Of a stretch of 64,000 nucleotides of DNA, positions 52,865 through 61,817 are shown in pieces; positions within the stretch are counted from its first letter, which is position 1, and every line of letters begins with the position of its first letter. A model generated the notes under the pieces. It did no database searches. It was not told where the DNA came from and worked only from the letters and a program-made list of their open reading frames with translations. The position numbers and the translations under genes are program-made. The DNA is from Roseiarcus sp050012775 (lineage in GTDB: Bacteria; Pseudomonadota; Alphaproteobacteria; Rhizobiales; Beijerinckiaceae), in assembly GCA_050012775.1 (NCBI GenBank), contig JBEKGN010000002.1:186001-250000 (forward strand). The letters are read 5' to 3'.

Positions 52865-54166
52865 TTGGAAAATTTTAACGGCTTCGGCCTCGCCGCGCCG
52901 CTCGTCACCGCTTTGGCCAAAATGGGCTACGTCAAGCCGACGCCGATTCAGGCGCAGGCCATTCCGGTCCTGATGAGCGGGCGCGATCTCATCGGCATCG
53001 CCCAGACCGGCACCGGCAAGACCGCGGCCTTCGCGTTGCCGATCCTCAATCGCCTCATCGCCGACAAGCGTCCCGCGCCTCGGGGCGGGGCGCGCGTGCT
53101 GGTGCTGAGCCCGACGCGCGAACTCGCCAGCCAAATCGCGCAGAGCTTTCGCGATCTCTCGGTCGGCTTGCCGTTCGAAATCGCCGTCGTGTTCGGCGGC
53201 GTGCCGCACGGCGCGCAGATCCGGGCGCTGGCGCGCGGACTCGACGTGCTGGTGGCGACGCCGGGGCGCCTCCTCGATCATCTCGACGCGCGCGTCGCCA
53301 ATTTGGGCGCCGTCGAATTCCTCGTCCTCGACGAAGTCGACCAGATGCTCGATCTCGGCTTCATCAAGCCGATCCGCCGCATCGTGCGCGATTTGCCGAG
53401 GAAGCGGCAGAACCTGTTCTTCTCCGCGACCATGCCGCCCGACATCCGCCAACTCGCGGGCGAATTGCTGCACGATCCCGCGGAAGTCTCGGTGACGCCC
53501 GCCGCCACGACCGTCGACCGCGTCGAGCAAACCGTGATCTACGTCGACGCGCCGCGCAAGCGCGACATGCTGGTGGAGCTGTTCGCCGACGCAGCGCTGA
53601 CGCGGACGATCGTGTTCACGCGCACCAAGCACGGCGCCGATAAGGTCGCCCGGACGCTCGACGAGGCGGGCGTCAGCGCGCTCGCCATTCACGGCAACAA
53701 GAGCCAGGGCCAGCGCGAGCGCGCCCTCGCGGCGTTCCGTTCGGGGCAGGCGCGCGCGCTGGTGGCCACCGACATCGCCGCGCGCGGCATCGACATCGAC
53801 GGCGTCAGCCATGTCGTCAATTTCGAGCTGCCCGAGGTCGCCGAGGCCTATGTCCATCGCATCGGCCGCACCGCGCGCGCTGGGCGGGCCGGCCTGGCGA
53901 TCTCGCTGTGCGACGCCACGGAGCGCGATTTGCTGCGCGCCATCGAGCGCCTGACGCGGCTGCGCCTGTTCTCGCTCGATCGCCGCGGCGACAAGGGGCC
54001 TAAGCCGGCGCCGGTGGTGCGCAAGGCCGAGACGACGCCCGCGCCGGATCGTCCGCACCATTCGCCGCATCGCGATCCGCGCTCGGCGAACCAGCAGCCG
54101 CATCGCGCCCGCCAAGGCCGCCGCGCCCGGCCGGCTTATCAAGCCAAGAGCGCGCCGGCGCGCTGA
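52865..54166 (+). CDS. DEAD-box ATP-dependent RNA helicase
   Basis: Protein of 433 residues. Motifs in order: Q motif (GFGLAAPLVTALAKMGYVKPTPIQ), I AQTGTGKTAAFALP, Ia PTRELASQ, Ib TPGRLLDHL, II as VLDEVDQML (DEVD instead of DEAD), III SATMP, V ATDIAARGID, VI HRIGRTARAG. A basic tail rich in His, Arg and Pro follows. The start must be TTG 52865: an in-frame TGA lies at 52859, and the Q-motif phenylalanine comes within the first few codons. DEVD is an unusual but tolerated variant. It resembles RhlE-type helicases in mRNA or ribosome metabolism. Confidence 0.92.
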   Translation: MENFNGFGLAAPLVTALAKMGYVKPTPIQAQAIPVLMSGRDLIGIAQTGTGKTAAFALPILNRLIADKRPAPRGGARVLVLSPTRELASQIAQSFRDLSVGLPFEIAVVFGGVPHGAQIRALARGLDVLVATPGRLLDHLDARVANLGAVEFLVLDEVDQMLDLGFIKPIRRIVRDLPRKRQNLFFSATMPPDIRQLAGELLHDPAEVSVTPAATTVDRVEQTVIYVDAPRKRDMLVELFADAALTRTIVFTRTKHGADKVARTLDEAGVSALAIHGNKSQGQRERALAAFRSGQARALVATDIAARGIDIDGVSHVVNFELPEVAEAYVHRIGRTARAGRAGLAISLCDATERDLLRAIERLTRLRLFSLDRRGDKGPKPAPVVRKAETTPAPDRPHHSPHRDPRSANQQPHRARQGRRARPAYQAKSAPAR

Positions 54167-54211
54167 GCTGGCGTCGCCGAACAGGCCCGGGAACGTTGGG
54201 TCTGCAGGGAA

Positions 54212-54231
54212 CGCGCCGATTGTTCGGCGCG
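54212..54231 (+). terminator. Hairpin downstream of the helicase gene
   Basis: CGCGCCGA (54212-54219), loop TTGT, TCGGCGCG (54224-54231): a perfect 8-bp stem 45 bp after the helicase stop. There is no T-run. Confidence 0.45.
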
Positions 54232-54295
54232 GCTTCCCCGCGTCCCGTTCGGGCGGCGGTCGCAAAGGGCTATTTTATACACTGTGGAGGCGCTC

Positions 54296-54319
54296 AATTC
54301 CGTTGACAATGACGGAATT
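54296..54319. promoter_or_regulatory. Operator-like inverted repeat upstream of the small paralogue pair
   Basis: AATTCCGT (54296-54303) and ACGGAATT (54312-54319) are perfect inverted copies around an 8-bp centre. The centre contains TTGACA (54303-54308), a possible -35, although the matching -10 is poor. It lies about 100 bp before the first paralogue. Confidence 0.35.
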
Positions 54320-54420
54320 CTTGGCGTTAGTGCCCGTGCGTCATCCCAAATCGGGAATCGATGGGAAGGGCGCCGCCGAAAGGGGCCGTCGGCGAAATGG
54401 CGAGCAGCGTAGGGGGCAAC

Positions 54421-54777
54421 ATGCGCATTCGTAAACTCGTCGCCGTTCTGGCGACCGCCAGCTTGGCGTTCTGGACGCCGTCGATCATTCCGGTCAAGGC
54501 TTTCTCCATGGGATGCGGGTTGACGACGGAATACCGCACGATCGACACGGCTTTCGCAACCGCTGCGCCCGTTATCATCCCTTGCCCGACGCCACATACG
54601 CCCTCGCCATGGCCGGTCGTCGCGGTGCTCGTCGGCACGGCCAGCGTGATGCTGAACGCGGCGATCGTGTGGAACACGCAGTGCCGCGAACTGACGAGCC
54701 AGGAGGCGATGACGTCGGCCTTCCTGCCGCTGATCGGCATCGCGCTCGACGCGCAAGCGAGCAAGTGCCACCACTAA
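54421..54777 (+). CDS. Small envelope protein, first copy of a tandem pair
   Basis: Protein of 118 residues. A signal or anchor sequence (RIRKLVAVLATASLAFWTP) is followed by a short variable region with Cys residues (MGCG, IIPCP), a hydrophobic segment (WPVVAVLVGTASVMLNAAIVW) and a conserved tail (NTQCRELTSQEAMTSAFLP, then ALDAQASKCHH). I do not recognise the family. ATG 54421 is shared in sequence context with the second copy and preceded by GGGGGC. The ends are almost identical between the copies and only the middle differs. Confidence 0.65.
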   Translation: MRIRKLVAVLATASLAFWTPSIIPVKAFSMGCGLTTEYRTIDTAFATAAPVIIPCPTPHTPSPWPVVAVLVGTASVMLNAAIVWNTQCRELTSQEAMTSAFLPLIGIALDAQASKCHH

Positions 54778-54869
54778 TGGGGTCAGCTTCGCCGGCGTTT
54801 CGGCGTGCGCGTCATAGACCTGAGAATTGTGGCGCTTAGGCGAATTCACTGACTTAAACGGGGGGCATC

Positions 54870-55232
54870 ATGCGCATTCGCAAACTCGTCGCGGTTCTGG
54901 CGACCGCCAGTCTGGCATTCTGGACGCCGTCGATTATTCCGGTCAAGGCGGTTACCAACGTGATTCTGCCTTGCGGCGTCGAAGCTGGACAGTATCAGAC
55001 GATCGACACCGCTTACGCGGGGGCGCTGATCGTTCCTTGCCCGACGTCGCACGCGCCCTCGCCATGGCCGGTCGTCGCGGTGTTCGTCGGCACGTTCAGC
55101 GTCATGCTCAACGCGGCGATCGTCTGGAACACGCAGTGCCGCGAATTGACGAGCCAGGAGGCGATGACGTCGGCCTTCCTGCCGCTGATCGGCATCGCGC
55201 TCGACGCGCAGGCGAGCAAGTGCCACCGTTGA
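54870..55232 (+). CDS. Small envelope protein, second copy of the tandem pair
   Basis: Protein of 120 residues, starting 449 bp after the first copy. The first 27 residues are identical to the first copy, and the last 55 differ at only a few positions. The middle (VTNVILPCGVEAGQYQTIDT) is divergent. Both copies keep a PCP-type Cys, the TQC Cys and the KC Cys near the end, so disulfides in the periplasm are possible. GGGGGG lies 6 bp before the ATG. Function unknown. Confidence 0.65.
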   Translation: MRIRKLVAVLATASLAFWTPSIIPVKAVTNVILPCGVEAGQYQTIDTAYAGALIVPCPTSHAPSPWPVVAVFVGTFSVMLNAAIVWNTQCRELTSQEAMTSAFLPLIGIALDAQASKCHR

Positions 55233-55248
55233 CGCTCGCGGCCGACTC

Positions 55249-55266
55249 GGGGCGCATCCGCGCCCC
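55249..55266. terminator. Hairpin between convergent genes (paralogue 2 and argG)
   Basis: GGGGCGC (55249-55255), loop ATCC, GCGCCCC (55260-55266), in the 37-bp gap between two convergent stop codons. Neither strand has a T-run. Confidence 0.5.
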
Positions 55267-55269
55267 GCT

Positions 55270-56511
<1,242 letters not shown>

Positions 56512-56584
56512 TGGAGCAAAAACTCTAAAAAGGGGCGACGAATTGCGGCGGGACTATAGGCGAGGACGCGCGGCGCGCAACCCT

Positions 56585-57241
56585 TCAGGGCGCGCCGCGC
56601 GGCCAAATTGCCCAACGCGCGAGGACGATGACGATGAGGGAAATCAGCCCGCCGAGCAGCGTGTCCGAGAGGTAATGCCCGCCGAACGCGATGCGCAGCA
56701 GGCTCGCCCCGACGCCGAACGCGATCGCGGCGCCCATCGCGACCGCGCGCAACGGCGGCGGGGCGAGGCTCGCCGGGGCGACCATCCAGAAGCCCGAGGC
56801 CGCCTCGCCGGAGGCGAAGGAGCAGTTCCTCCGGCACGCGCCATCGAAGCGATACCACGGGCGGAACTCGTCGGTTCCGCCGAAATCCCGGGTCTGCACC
56901 GGGCGCGGGCGATGCGCGTGGTCCTTGAGGCCGAGATTGACGATGAGGCCGGGGCCGAGCGTCATGGTCACGACGAGGAAGATCACGCCGCGCCCGCTCG
57001 GCGCGAAAGGGACCGCGACGCCGTAGCGGCGCAGCGCATAGAGCGCGGCGTAGGCGGCCATGACGACGAAGGGCGCGACGCGGAAAAAATCACGCCCCAA
57101 GCGTTCGGGCGCGTTGTGGCCGTCGAAGCCGTGATCGTCGTAGAAATAATGGCTCACCGCGAGATCGATTCCCGGCCAGAGCGCGAAGACGACGAGCGTG
57201 AGAAAGGTTAGCCCGAGCAGAACGAGGAGCGTACGCGTCAT
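56585..57241 (-). CDS. PAP2-family membrane phosphatase
   Basis: Protein of 218 residues with about five helices. The three-part PAP2 active site is complete: KDHAHRPRP (KxxxxxxRP), FASGEAASGFW (PSGH-like, with Glu in place of His), and RIAFGGHYLSD (SRxxxxxHxxxD-like, catalytic His). Membrane PAP2 enzymes of this sort dephosphorylate undecaprenyl-PP, phosphatidic acid or lipid A. The SGE variant also occurs in lipid A phosphatase-like proteins. It begins 3 bp after the SDR gene stop, so the two are one operon. Confidence 0.85.
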   Translation of the reverse strand: MTRTLLVLLGLTFLTLVVFALWPGIDLAVSHYFYDDHGFDGHNAPERLGRDFFRVAPFVVMAAYAALYALRRYGVAVPFAPSGRGVIFLVVTMTLGPGLIVNLGLKDHAHRPRPVQTRDFGGTDEFRPWYRFDGACRRNCSFASGEAASGFWMVAPASLAPPPLRAVAMGAAIAFGVGASLLRIAFGGHYLSDTLLGGLISLIVIVLARWAIWPRGAP

Positions 57242-57244
57242 GCT

Positions 57245-57877
57245 TCACAGCACCTTGTAGACCTGGCCGGTCTGCCGGCCCTCGACGCTGCGGCTGAAGG
57301 CGCGCGCCGCGCGAAGCACCGGCACGGGATCGAAGCCGCGGAAGAACGGCGCATAGACGTTCATCGATTCCTCGAACACCGTCGGGCTCACGACATTGAC
57401 GCGAAGCCCGCGCGGCAGTTCGATCGCCGCCGCGCGGACGAAGCTTTCCAGCGCCCCGTTGACCATGCTCGCCGAGGAGCCGGCGACGATCGGCTCGTCG
57501 GCGAGGACGCCTGATATCAAGGTGATCGAGCCGCCGTCGCGTAAGACCTCGCGCGCCGCCAGGGTGAGGTTCACCTGGCCCATCAGCTTGTTGACGAGAC
57601 CGAGCCCATAGGCCGATTGCGCGATCGGCGCCGGCGCGATGGCGCTCAGCGGCGCGAAATTCACCACGCCCGCCGCGCAGACGACCGCATCGAGCGGCCC
57701 GGCCGCCCTGAGCCCCGCCGCGATGCTCTCGGGATCGGCGATATCGAGACGGATGTCGCCGGACTTCGAGCCGGCGGCGACGATATCGTGGCGCTCGCCG
57801 AGTTCGGCGACGACGGCGCGCCCCAGCACGCCGCTGGCGCCTACGACGAGAATGCGCAAACGAAGCGCTTCGGACAT
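57245..57877 (-). CDS. Short-chain dehydrogenase/reductase-like protein lacking YxxxK
   Basis: Protein of 210 residues. The Rossmann motif is VVGASGVLGRAVVAEL, followed by VVCAAGVVNFAPL and ITLISGVLADEP with the SDR serine. Where classical SDRs have Tyr-xxx-Lys, this one reads GSSASMVNGALESFVRAAA, so both catalytic residues are missing; the VNGALE variant seems to mark a known subfamily. It then has LPRGLRVNVVSPTVF. ATG 57877 has GAGGAG upstream. It is the first gene of an operon with the PAP2 phosphatase. Confidence 0.82.
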   Translation of the reverse strand: MSEALRLRILVVGASGVLGRAVVAELGERHDIVAAGSKSGDIRLDIADPESIAAGLRAAGPLDAVVCAAGVVNFAPLSAIAPAPIAQSAYGLGLVNKLMGQVNLTLAAREVLRDGGSITLISGVLADEPIVAGSSASMVNGALESFVRAAAIELPRGLRVNVVSPTVFEESMNVYAPFFRGFDPVPVLRAARAFSRSVEGRQTGQVYKVL

Positions 57878-58035
57878 TTTAGGACTCCTCGGACGAAACG
57901 GCCGGGACACTAGCGGAAGCGTTTCCTCGGGGCAAAGCGCGAATTGACCGGCGCGGCCCCGCCGGCGCGCGCGTTGCTTCGCTTCCGGGCCGCGATATAA
58001 AGGCGGGCGCCGGGGAGCGGCGCCGAGGGAAGCCC

Positions 58036-59055
58036 ATGTTTCGGTTGGACGAGAAACTCGCGCGCATTCGCGCCGGCGCCTATCGACGTTCCGACTTCAT
58101 CATCGCGGACGCCAAGGATCCCGACATGGGGCCGGGGCTGCATGCGGTCGGCCCCGCGCGCGCGCGCGACGGATCGTCGATGCGGTTTCGCACGCGCGCC
58201 GAATTCATTGCATCGATCGAGGCGGTGGTCAGGCAGGACATCGTCGACATCATGCTGACCTCGGCGTCCAATCTCGAGGGCCTCGTCGCGCGCGACGCCT
58301 TCGCGGGAACCGGCGTCAAGCCGGCGATCCGCGCCAACGATACGACCGACGTCTGGGGCCTGCGCGGGGCAAGCTACGCCAAGAGCCCGTCGCGCCCGTT
58401 TCGCACGGCTTCGCTGTCGCGCGTGCGCTCGGGAGGGGCGACGGCGCAACCCAGCGCCAAGATCGCGTTGACCGATCTCGGGCTCTATTCCATCACCTTC
58501 ACCAACGACATCGATGGGGATGTCGCGTCGCTGGAAGCGTTCCGCGAGTTTCGCGCCGACGCGAGCGCCAACGATTTCCACTACTTCCTCGAAGTCTTCA
58601 ATCCGAACGTCGCCGGCGTCGCGCCGGAGCTGACGCCGCATTTCGTCAACGACGCGATCGTGCGCTGCCTGGCCGGCCTCCTCGAGGCCGAGCGGCCGCG
58701 ATTTCTCAAGATCGCCTATAACGGCCCCCGAGCGCTGGAGGAACTGGCTTCGTTCGATCCGGGTCTCGTCGTCGGCGTGCTCGGCGGCGGCGCCGGGACG
58801 ACGCGCGATTGTTTCGAGCTGATCCATCAAGCCGAGAAATACGGCGCCCGCGTCGCGCTGTTCGGGCGCAAGATCAACCTTGCCGAATCGCCGCTCGACA
58901 TCGTTCGCTTCATGCGCGCGGTCGCGGACGGCGCGCTCGAGCCCGGCGAGGCGGTCAAGGCCTATCACGAAGCGTTGCGGCGCGAGAACGTGACGCCGAT
59001 CCGCGATCTGGCGGCCGACAACGAGATCACCGAAGCCGTTCTCAAGCAGGGTTGA
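58036..59055 (+). CDS. Aldolase-like TIM-barrel protein of unknown substrate
   Basis: Protein of 339 residues. It has beta/alpha-barrel character: DIVDIMLTSASNLEGLV, YSITFTNDIDGDVASLEAF, FHYFLEVFNPN, RFLKIAYNGPRALEELASF, LVVGVLGGGAGTTRDCFEL. The Lys in FLKIAYNG lies where class I aldolases of the DhnA/LacD kind carry the Schiff-base lysine. A PfkB kinase gene follows after 10 bp, so a kinase-aldolase pathway is likely. The exact substrate and family name are not recognised; a non-enzymatic barrel cannot be excluded. Confidence 0.6.
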   Translation: MFRLDEKLARIRAGAYRRSDFIIADAKDPDMGPGLHAVGPARARDGSSMRFRTRAEFIASIEAVVRQDIVDIMLTSASNLEGLVARDAFAGTGVKPAIRANDTTDVWGLRGASYAKSPSRPFRTASLSRVRSGGATAQPSAKIALTDLGLYSITFTNDIDGDVASLEAFREFRADASANDFHYFLEVFNPNVAGVAPELTPHFVNDAIVRCLAGLLEAERPRFLKIAYNGPRALEELASFDPGLVVGVLGGGAGTTRDCFELIHQAEKYGARVALFGRKINLAESPLDIVRFMRAVADGALEPGEAVKAYHEALRRENVTPIRDLAADNEITEAVLKQG

Positions 59056-59065
59056 GGGCCCGCCG

Positions 59066-60088
59066 ATGGGCGATCGCCGGGGCATAGCGACGGTGGGAAC
59101 CTGGTGCGTCGACTTCAACAAGTCGATCGCCGATTGGCCCGCGGAAGACACGACCAACGAGGTCCTCGCCATGGATCGCCAAGGCGGCGGGTCCGCGTGC
59201 AACATGGCGATCGACCTCAAGCGGCTCGACCCCGCTTTTCCCGTGGAGACGATGGGCGTCATCGGCGACGACGACAACGCGCGCTTTCTTCTTGCGCAAT
59301 GCGACGCGTTCGGCGTCCTGCGCGAAGGGCTCGTCAGCCTGCCCGGCGGCGCGACGATGAGCGTCGACGCCTTCAACGTGCTCTCCACCGGCCGGCGCAC
59401 GCATTTCTATCACCAGGGCGTCGCCGCCTTGATGAACCCCGAGCACTTCGATTTTTCGCGTTCGCGCGCGCGCTTTCTGCATCTCGGTCTTCCCGGCGCC
59501 CATGTCCGGATGGACGCGCCCTGGCGCGGCGAAGCCAATGGCTGGGTCGTGGCGCTGCGCGCCGCGCGCCAATGCGGCCTCGCCACCAATCTCGAGCTGA
59601 TGTCGACCTCGCGCGACAAGCTCGCCGCGCTGGCGCGGCCGTGCCTGCCGCATCTCGACATGCTCATCGTCAACGATTTCGAGATCGGCGCCCTCGCCGA
59701 TGTCGAGACGCGCGATTCGAGCGGCGCGAACGCGAAGGCGGTGGCGCGCGCCGTCGACGCGGCGCTGTCGCTCGGCGCGATGGGCCTCGTCGTCGCCCAT
59801 TTTCCGGAAGGCGCGATCGCGGCGACGCGCGAGGGGGGACGGTTCGCTCTGGGTTCCCTGGCGATGCCGGGAGAAGCCATCGCCGGCGTCAACGGCGCGG
59901 GCGACGCTTTCGCCGCGGGCCTGCTCTACGGCCTGCACGAGGGCTGGCCGATCGAAGCCGGCCTGCGCCTCGGCCATGCCTGCGCCGCCGCGTCGATGCG
60001 GGCGGTTTCGACGACCGCGCGGGTCGCGCCGGTCGCCGAGTGTTTGGCGCTCGCGGAAAAATGGGGTTTGCGGCCGGCGCCGGCTTGA
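59066..60088 (+). CDS. PfkB/ribokinase-family carbohydrate kinase
   Basis: Protein of 340 residues. The N-terminal IATVGTWCVDFNKSIADWP and GGGSACNMAIDLKRLDP form the sugar-binding start. The C-terminal signature GVNGAGDAFAAGLLYGLHEG contains the catalytic Asp and anion hole. Ribokinase-like enzymes phosphorylate sugars, nucleosides or sugar acids. The start follows the aldolase-like gene by 10 bp, so the two should act on successive compounds. The phosphorylated substrate is unknown. Confidence 0.85.
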   Translation: MGDRRGIATVGTWCVDFNKSIADWPAEDTTNEVLAMDRQGGGSACNMAIDLKRLDPAFPVETMGVIGDDDNARFLLAQCDAFGVLREGLVSLPGGATMSVDAFNVLSTGRRTHFYHQGVAALMNPEHFDFSRSRARFLHLGLPGAHVRMDAPWRGEANGWVVALRAARQCGLATNLELMSTSRDKLAALARPCLPHLDMLIVNDFEIGALADVETRDSSGANAKAVARAVDAALSLGAMGLVVAHFPEGAIAATREGGRFALGSLAMPGEAIAGVNGAGDAFAAGLLYGLHEGWPIEAGLRLGHACAAASMRAVSTTARVAPVAECLALAEKWGLRPAPA

Positions 60089-60151
60089 CGCGCGGCGCGC
60101 CCTGTGGGACCCGGCGGAGCCGTCGTTTCGTCAAGCGGAAGTCCGGTCGTC

Positions 60152-60760
60152 GTGGCGCCTTATCCCCACCGCATCATTTTCGTGCGCCATGGCGAAACGT
60201 CCTATAACGCCGAGAGCCGGCTCCAGGGCCAGCGCGACATTCCGCTCAACGGCAGAGGGCGCGAGCAGGCGAGCGCGGTCGGACGCGCTCTGCGCGAAGA
60301 GCTGGCGAACGAACTCGCGCGGCTCGACGCCGTCGGCGCCTTCTACGCCTCGCCGCTCATCCGCACGCGACAAACGATGGAGCTCGCGCGCGCCGCGATG
60401 GGTCTCGCGCCAGAGCGCTATCATCTCTCGTCGACGCTGATGGAGCTCACCTTCGGCGACTGGGAGGGGCTGACGTGGCCCGATGTCGAGGCGCGCGATG
60501 CGGCGGGCGCCAGGGCGCGCGAGGCCGACAAATGGAACTTCGCCCCGCCGCGCGGCGAGAGCTACGCCATGCTCGTCGAACGCGTCAGGCCCTGGCTCGC
60601 GGCGCGACAGGGCGATTGCTTCGTCGCCTCGCACGGCGGCGTCGCCCGCGCCTTCATGGTGCTCATCGCCGGCGTCTCCAGCGCGGCCGCGGAAAACGCC
60701 AACATCTGGCAGGGGCGGGCGCTGATCTTCGACAAGGGCGGGTTTGGGTGGGTGGGGTAG
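60152..60760 (+). CDS. Histidine phosphatase (phosphoglycerate mutase-like)
   Basis: Protein of 202 residues. The phosphohistidine motif is IIFVRHGETSYNAE, the second His is in VASHGGVARAF, and ASPLIRTRQTMELA with LMELTFGDWEGLTW is the usual acid/base region. Such enzymes are phosphatases or cofactor-dependent mutases; the short length favours a phosphatase. GTG 60152 with GGAAG upstream is chosen, since the preceding 16 codons lack conserved sequence. It follows the kinase gene by 63 bp and may belong to the same operon. Confidence 0.83.
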   Translation: MAPYPHRIIFVRHGETSYNAESRLQGQRDIPLNGRGREQASAVGRALREELANELARLDAVGAFYASPLIRTRQTMELARAAMGLAPERYHLSSTLMELTFGDWEGLTWPDVEARDAAGARAREADKWNFAPPRGESYAMLVERVRPWLAARQGDCFVASHGGVARAFMVLIAGVSSAAAENANIWQGRALIFDKGGFGWVG

Positions 60761-60791
60761 GGGCGCCCTTCAATTTTGCTGTCGCCGACCG

Positions 60792-61745
60792 CTACGCCGC
60801 CAACGCCAGTCTCCGCTCCATGAATTCGCGCAGCGCCGCCAGATCCTTCGCGAAGGTGCGGATGCCCTCGGCGAGCTTTTCCGTCGCCATCGCGTCCTCG
60901 TTGAGCATCCAGCGGAAGCGCTTTTCGTCCATGGCGACGCGGGCGGGCGCGGGGCCCGGCGCGTCCGGCGACATCGCCCGTTTCAGGATCCCCTGATCCT
61001 TGGCGAGTTCGTCGAGCAATTGCGGCGAAATGGTCAGACGATCGCAGCCCGCGAGGGCTTCGATTTCGCCGGCGTTGCGAAAGGAAGCGCCCATCACGAG
61101 GGTCGAGACGCCGTAGGTCTTGTAATAGGCGTAGATCGCGCGCACCGACTGCACGCCCGGATCGGCCTCGGCCGCGTAGGGCCCGCCGCCCGCCTTGACG
61201 TGCCAATCGAGGATGCGCCCGACGAACGGCGAGATGAGGAAAGCCCGGGAATCGGCGCAGGCGATGGCCTGGGCGAGCGAGAAGATCAGCGTCAGATTGC
61301 AATCGATTCCTTCGCGCTGCAGCGCGCTCGCGGCCTGCGCGCCCTCCCAGGTCGCGGCGATCTTGATGAGAATGCGCTCGCGCCCGACCCCGCGCGCCTC
61401 GTAAGCGCCGATCAGCGCCTTGGCCTTGGCGATCGTGCCCGCGGCGTCGAAGGAGAGGTCGGCGTCGACTTCGGTCGAGACGCGGCCGGGAACGATCCGG
61501 GTCAGCTCGGCGCCGAAATTGATCGCGAGACGATCGGTCACCGCGCCGGCCGGCGCCCCGGCCTTGCGCCCCCAAGCGACCGCCTCGTCGACGAGATGCG
61601 AATAGGCCGGCAATTGAGCGGCCTTGAAAATGAGCGTCGGATTGGTGGTCGAATCGGTCGGCTTGAAGATGCGAATCGAGTCCATGTCGCCGGTGTCGGC
61701 GACGACCGTGGTCATGGCGCGCAATTGATCCAGTTTGCTCGGCAC
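60792..61745 (-). CDS. tal: Transaldolase, class I
   Basis: Protein of 317 residues, matching E. coli TalB. The substrate loop is DSTTNPTLIFKA, the Schiff-base lysine is Lys128 in ILIKIAATWEG, and CNLTLIFSLAQAIAC and SPFVGRILDW are conserved barrel blocks. It exchanges dihydroxyacetone units between sedoheptulose-7-P and glyceraldehyde-3-P in the pentose phosphate pathway or, in methylotrophs, C1 cycles. It is convergent with the phosphatase gene and transcribed alone. Confidence 0.95.
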   Translation of the reverse strand: MPSKLDQLRAMTTVVADTGDMDSIRIFKPTDSTTNPTLIFKAAQLPAYSHLVDEAVAWGRKAGAPAGAVTDRLAINFGAELTRIVPGRVSTEVDADLSFDAAGTIAKAKALIGAYEARGVGRERILIKIAATWEGAQAASALQREGIDCNLTLIFSLAQAIACADSRAFLISPFVGRILDWHVKAGGGPYAAEADPGVQSVRAIYAYYKTYGVSTLVMGASFRNAGEIEALAGCDRLTISPQLLDELAKDQGILKRAMSPDAPGPAPARVAMDEKRFRWMLNEDAMATEKLAEGIRTFAKDLAALREFMERRLALAA

Positions 61746-61817
61746 GGCGAGGCTCCATCGTTCGCGCGAACTATGCGGCGCGGGGGCGGCGCGCGCAAGG
61801 TCGCGTCCGCCTCGAGG

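Noticed and set aside
52858..52878. ATG 52858 as the start of the DEAD-box helicase
   Set aside because: That ATG is in another frame and meets a stop after five codons. The helicase frame has TGA at 52859, leaving TTG 52865 as the only start that keeps the Q motif.
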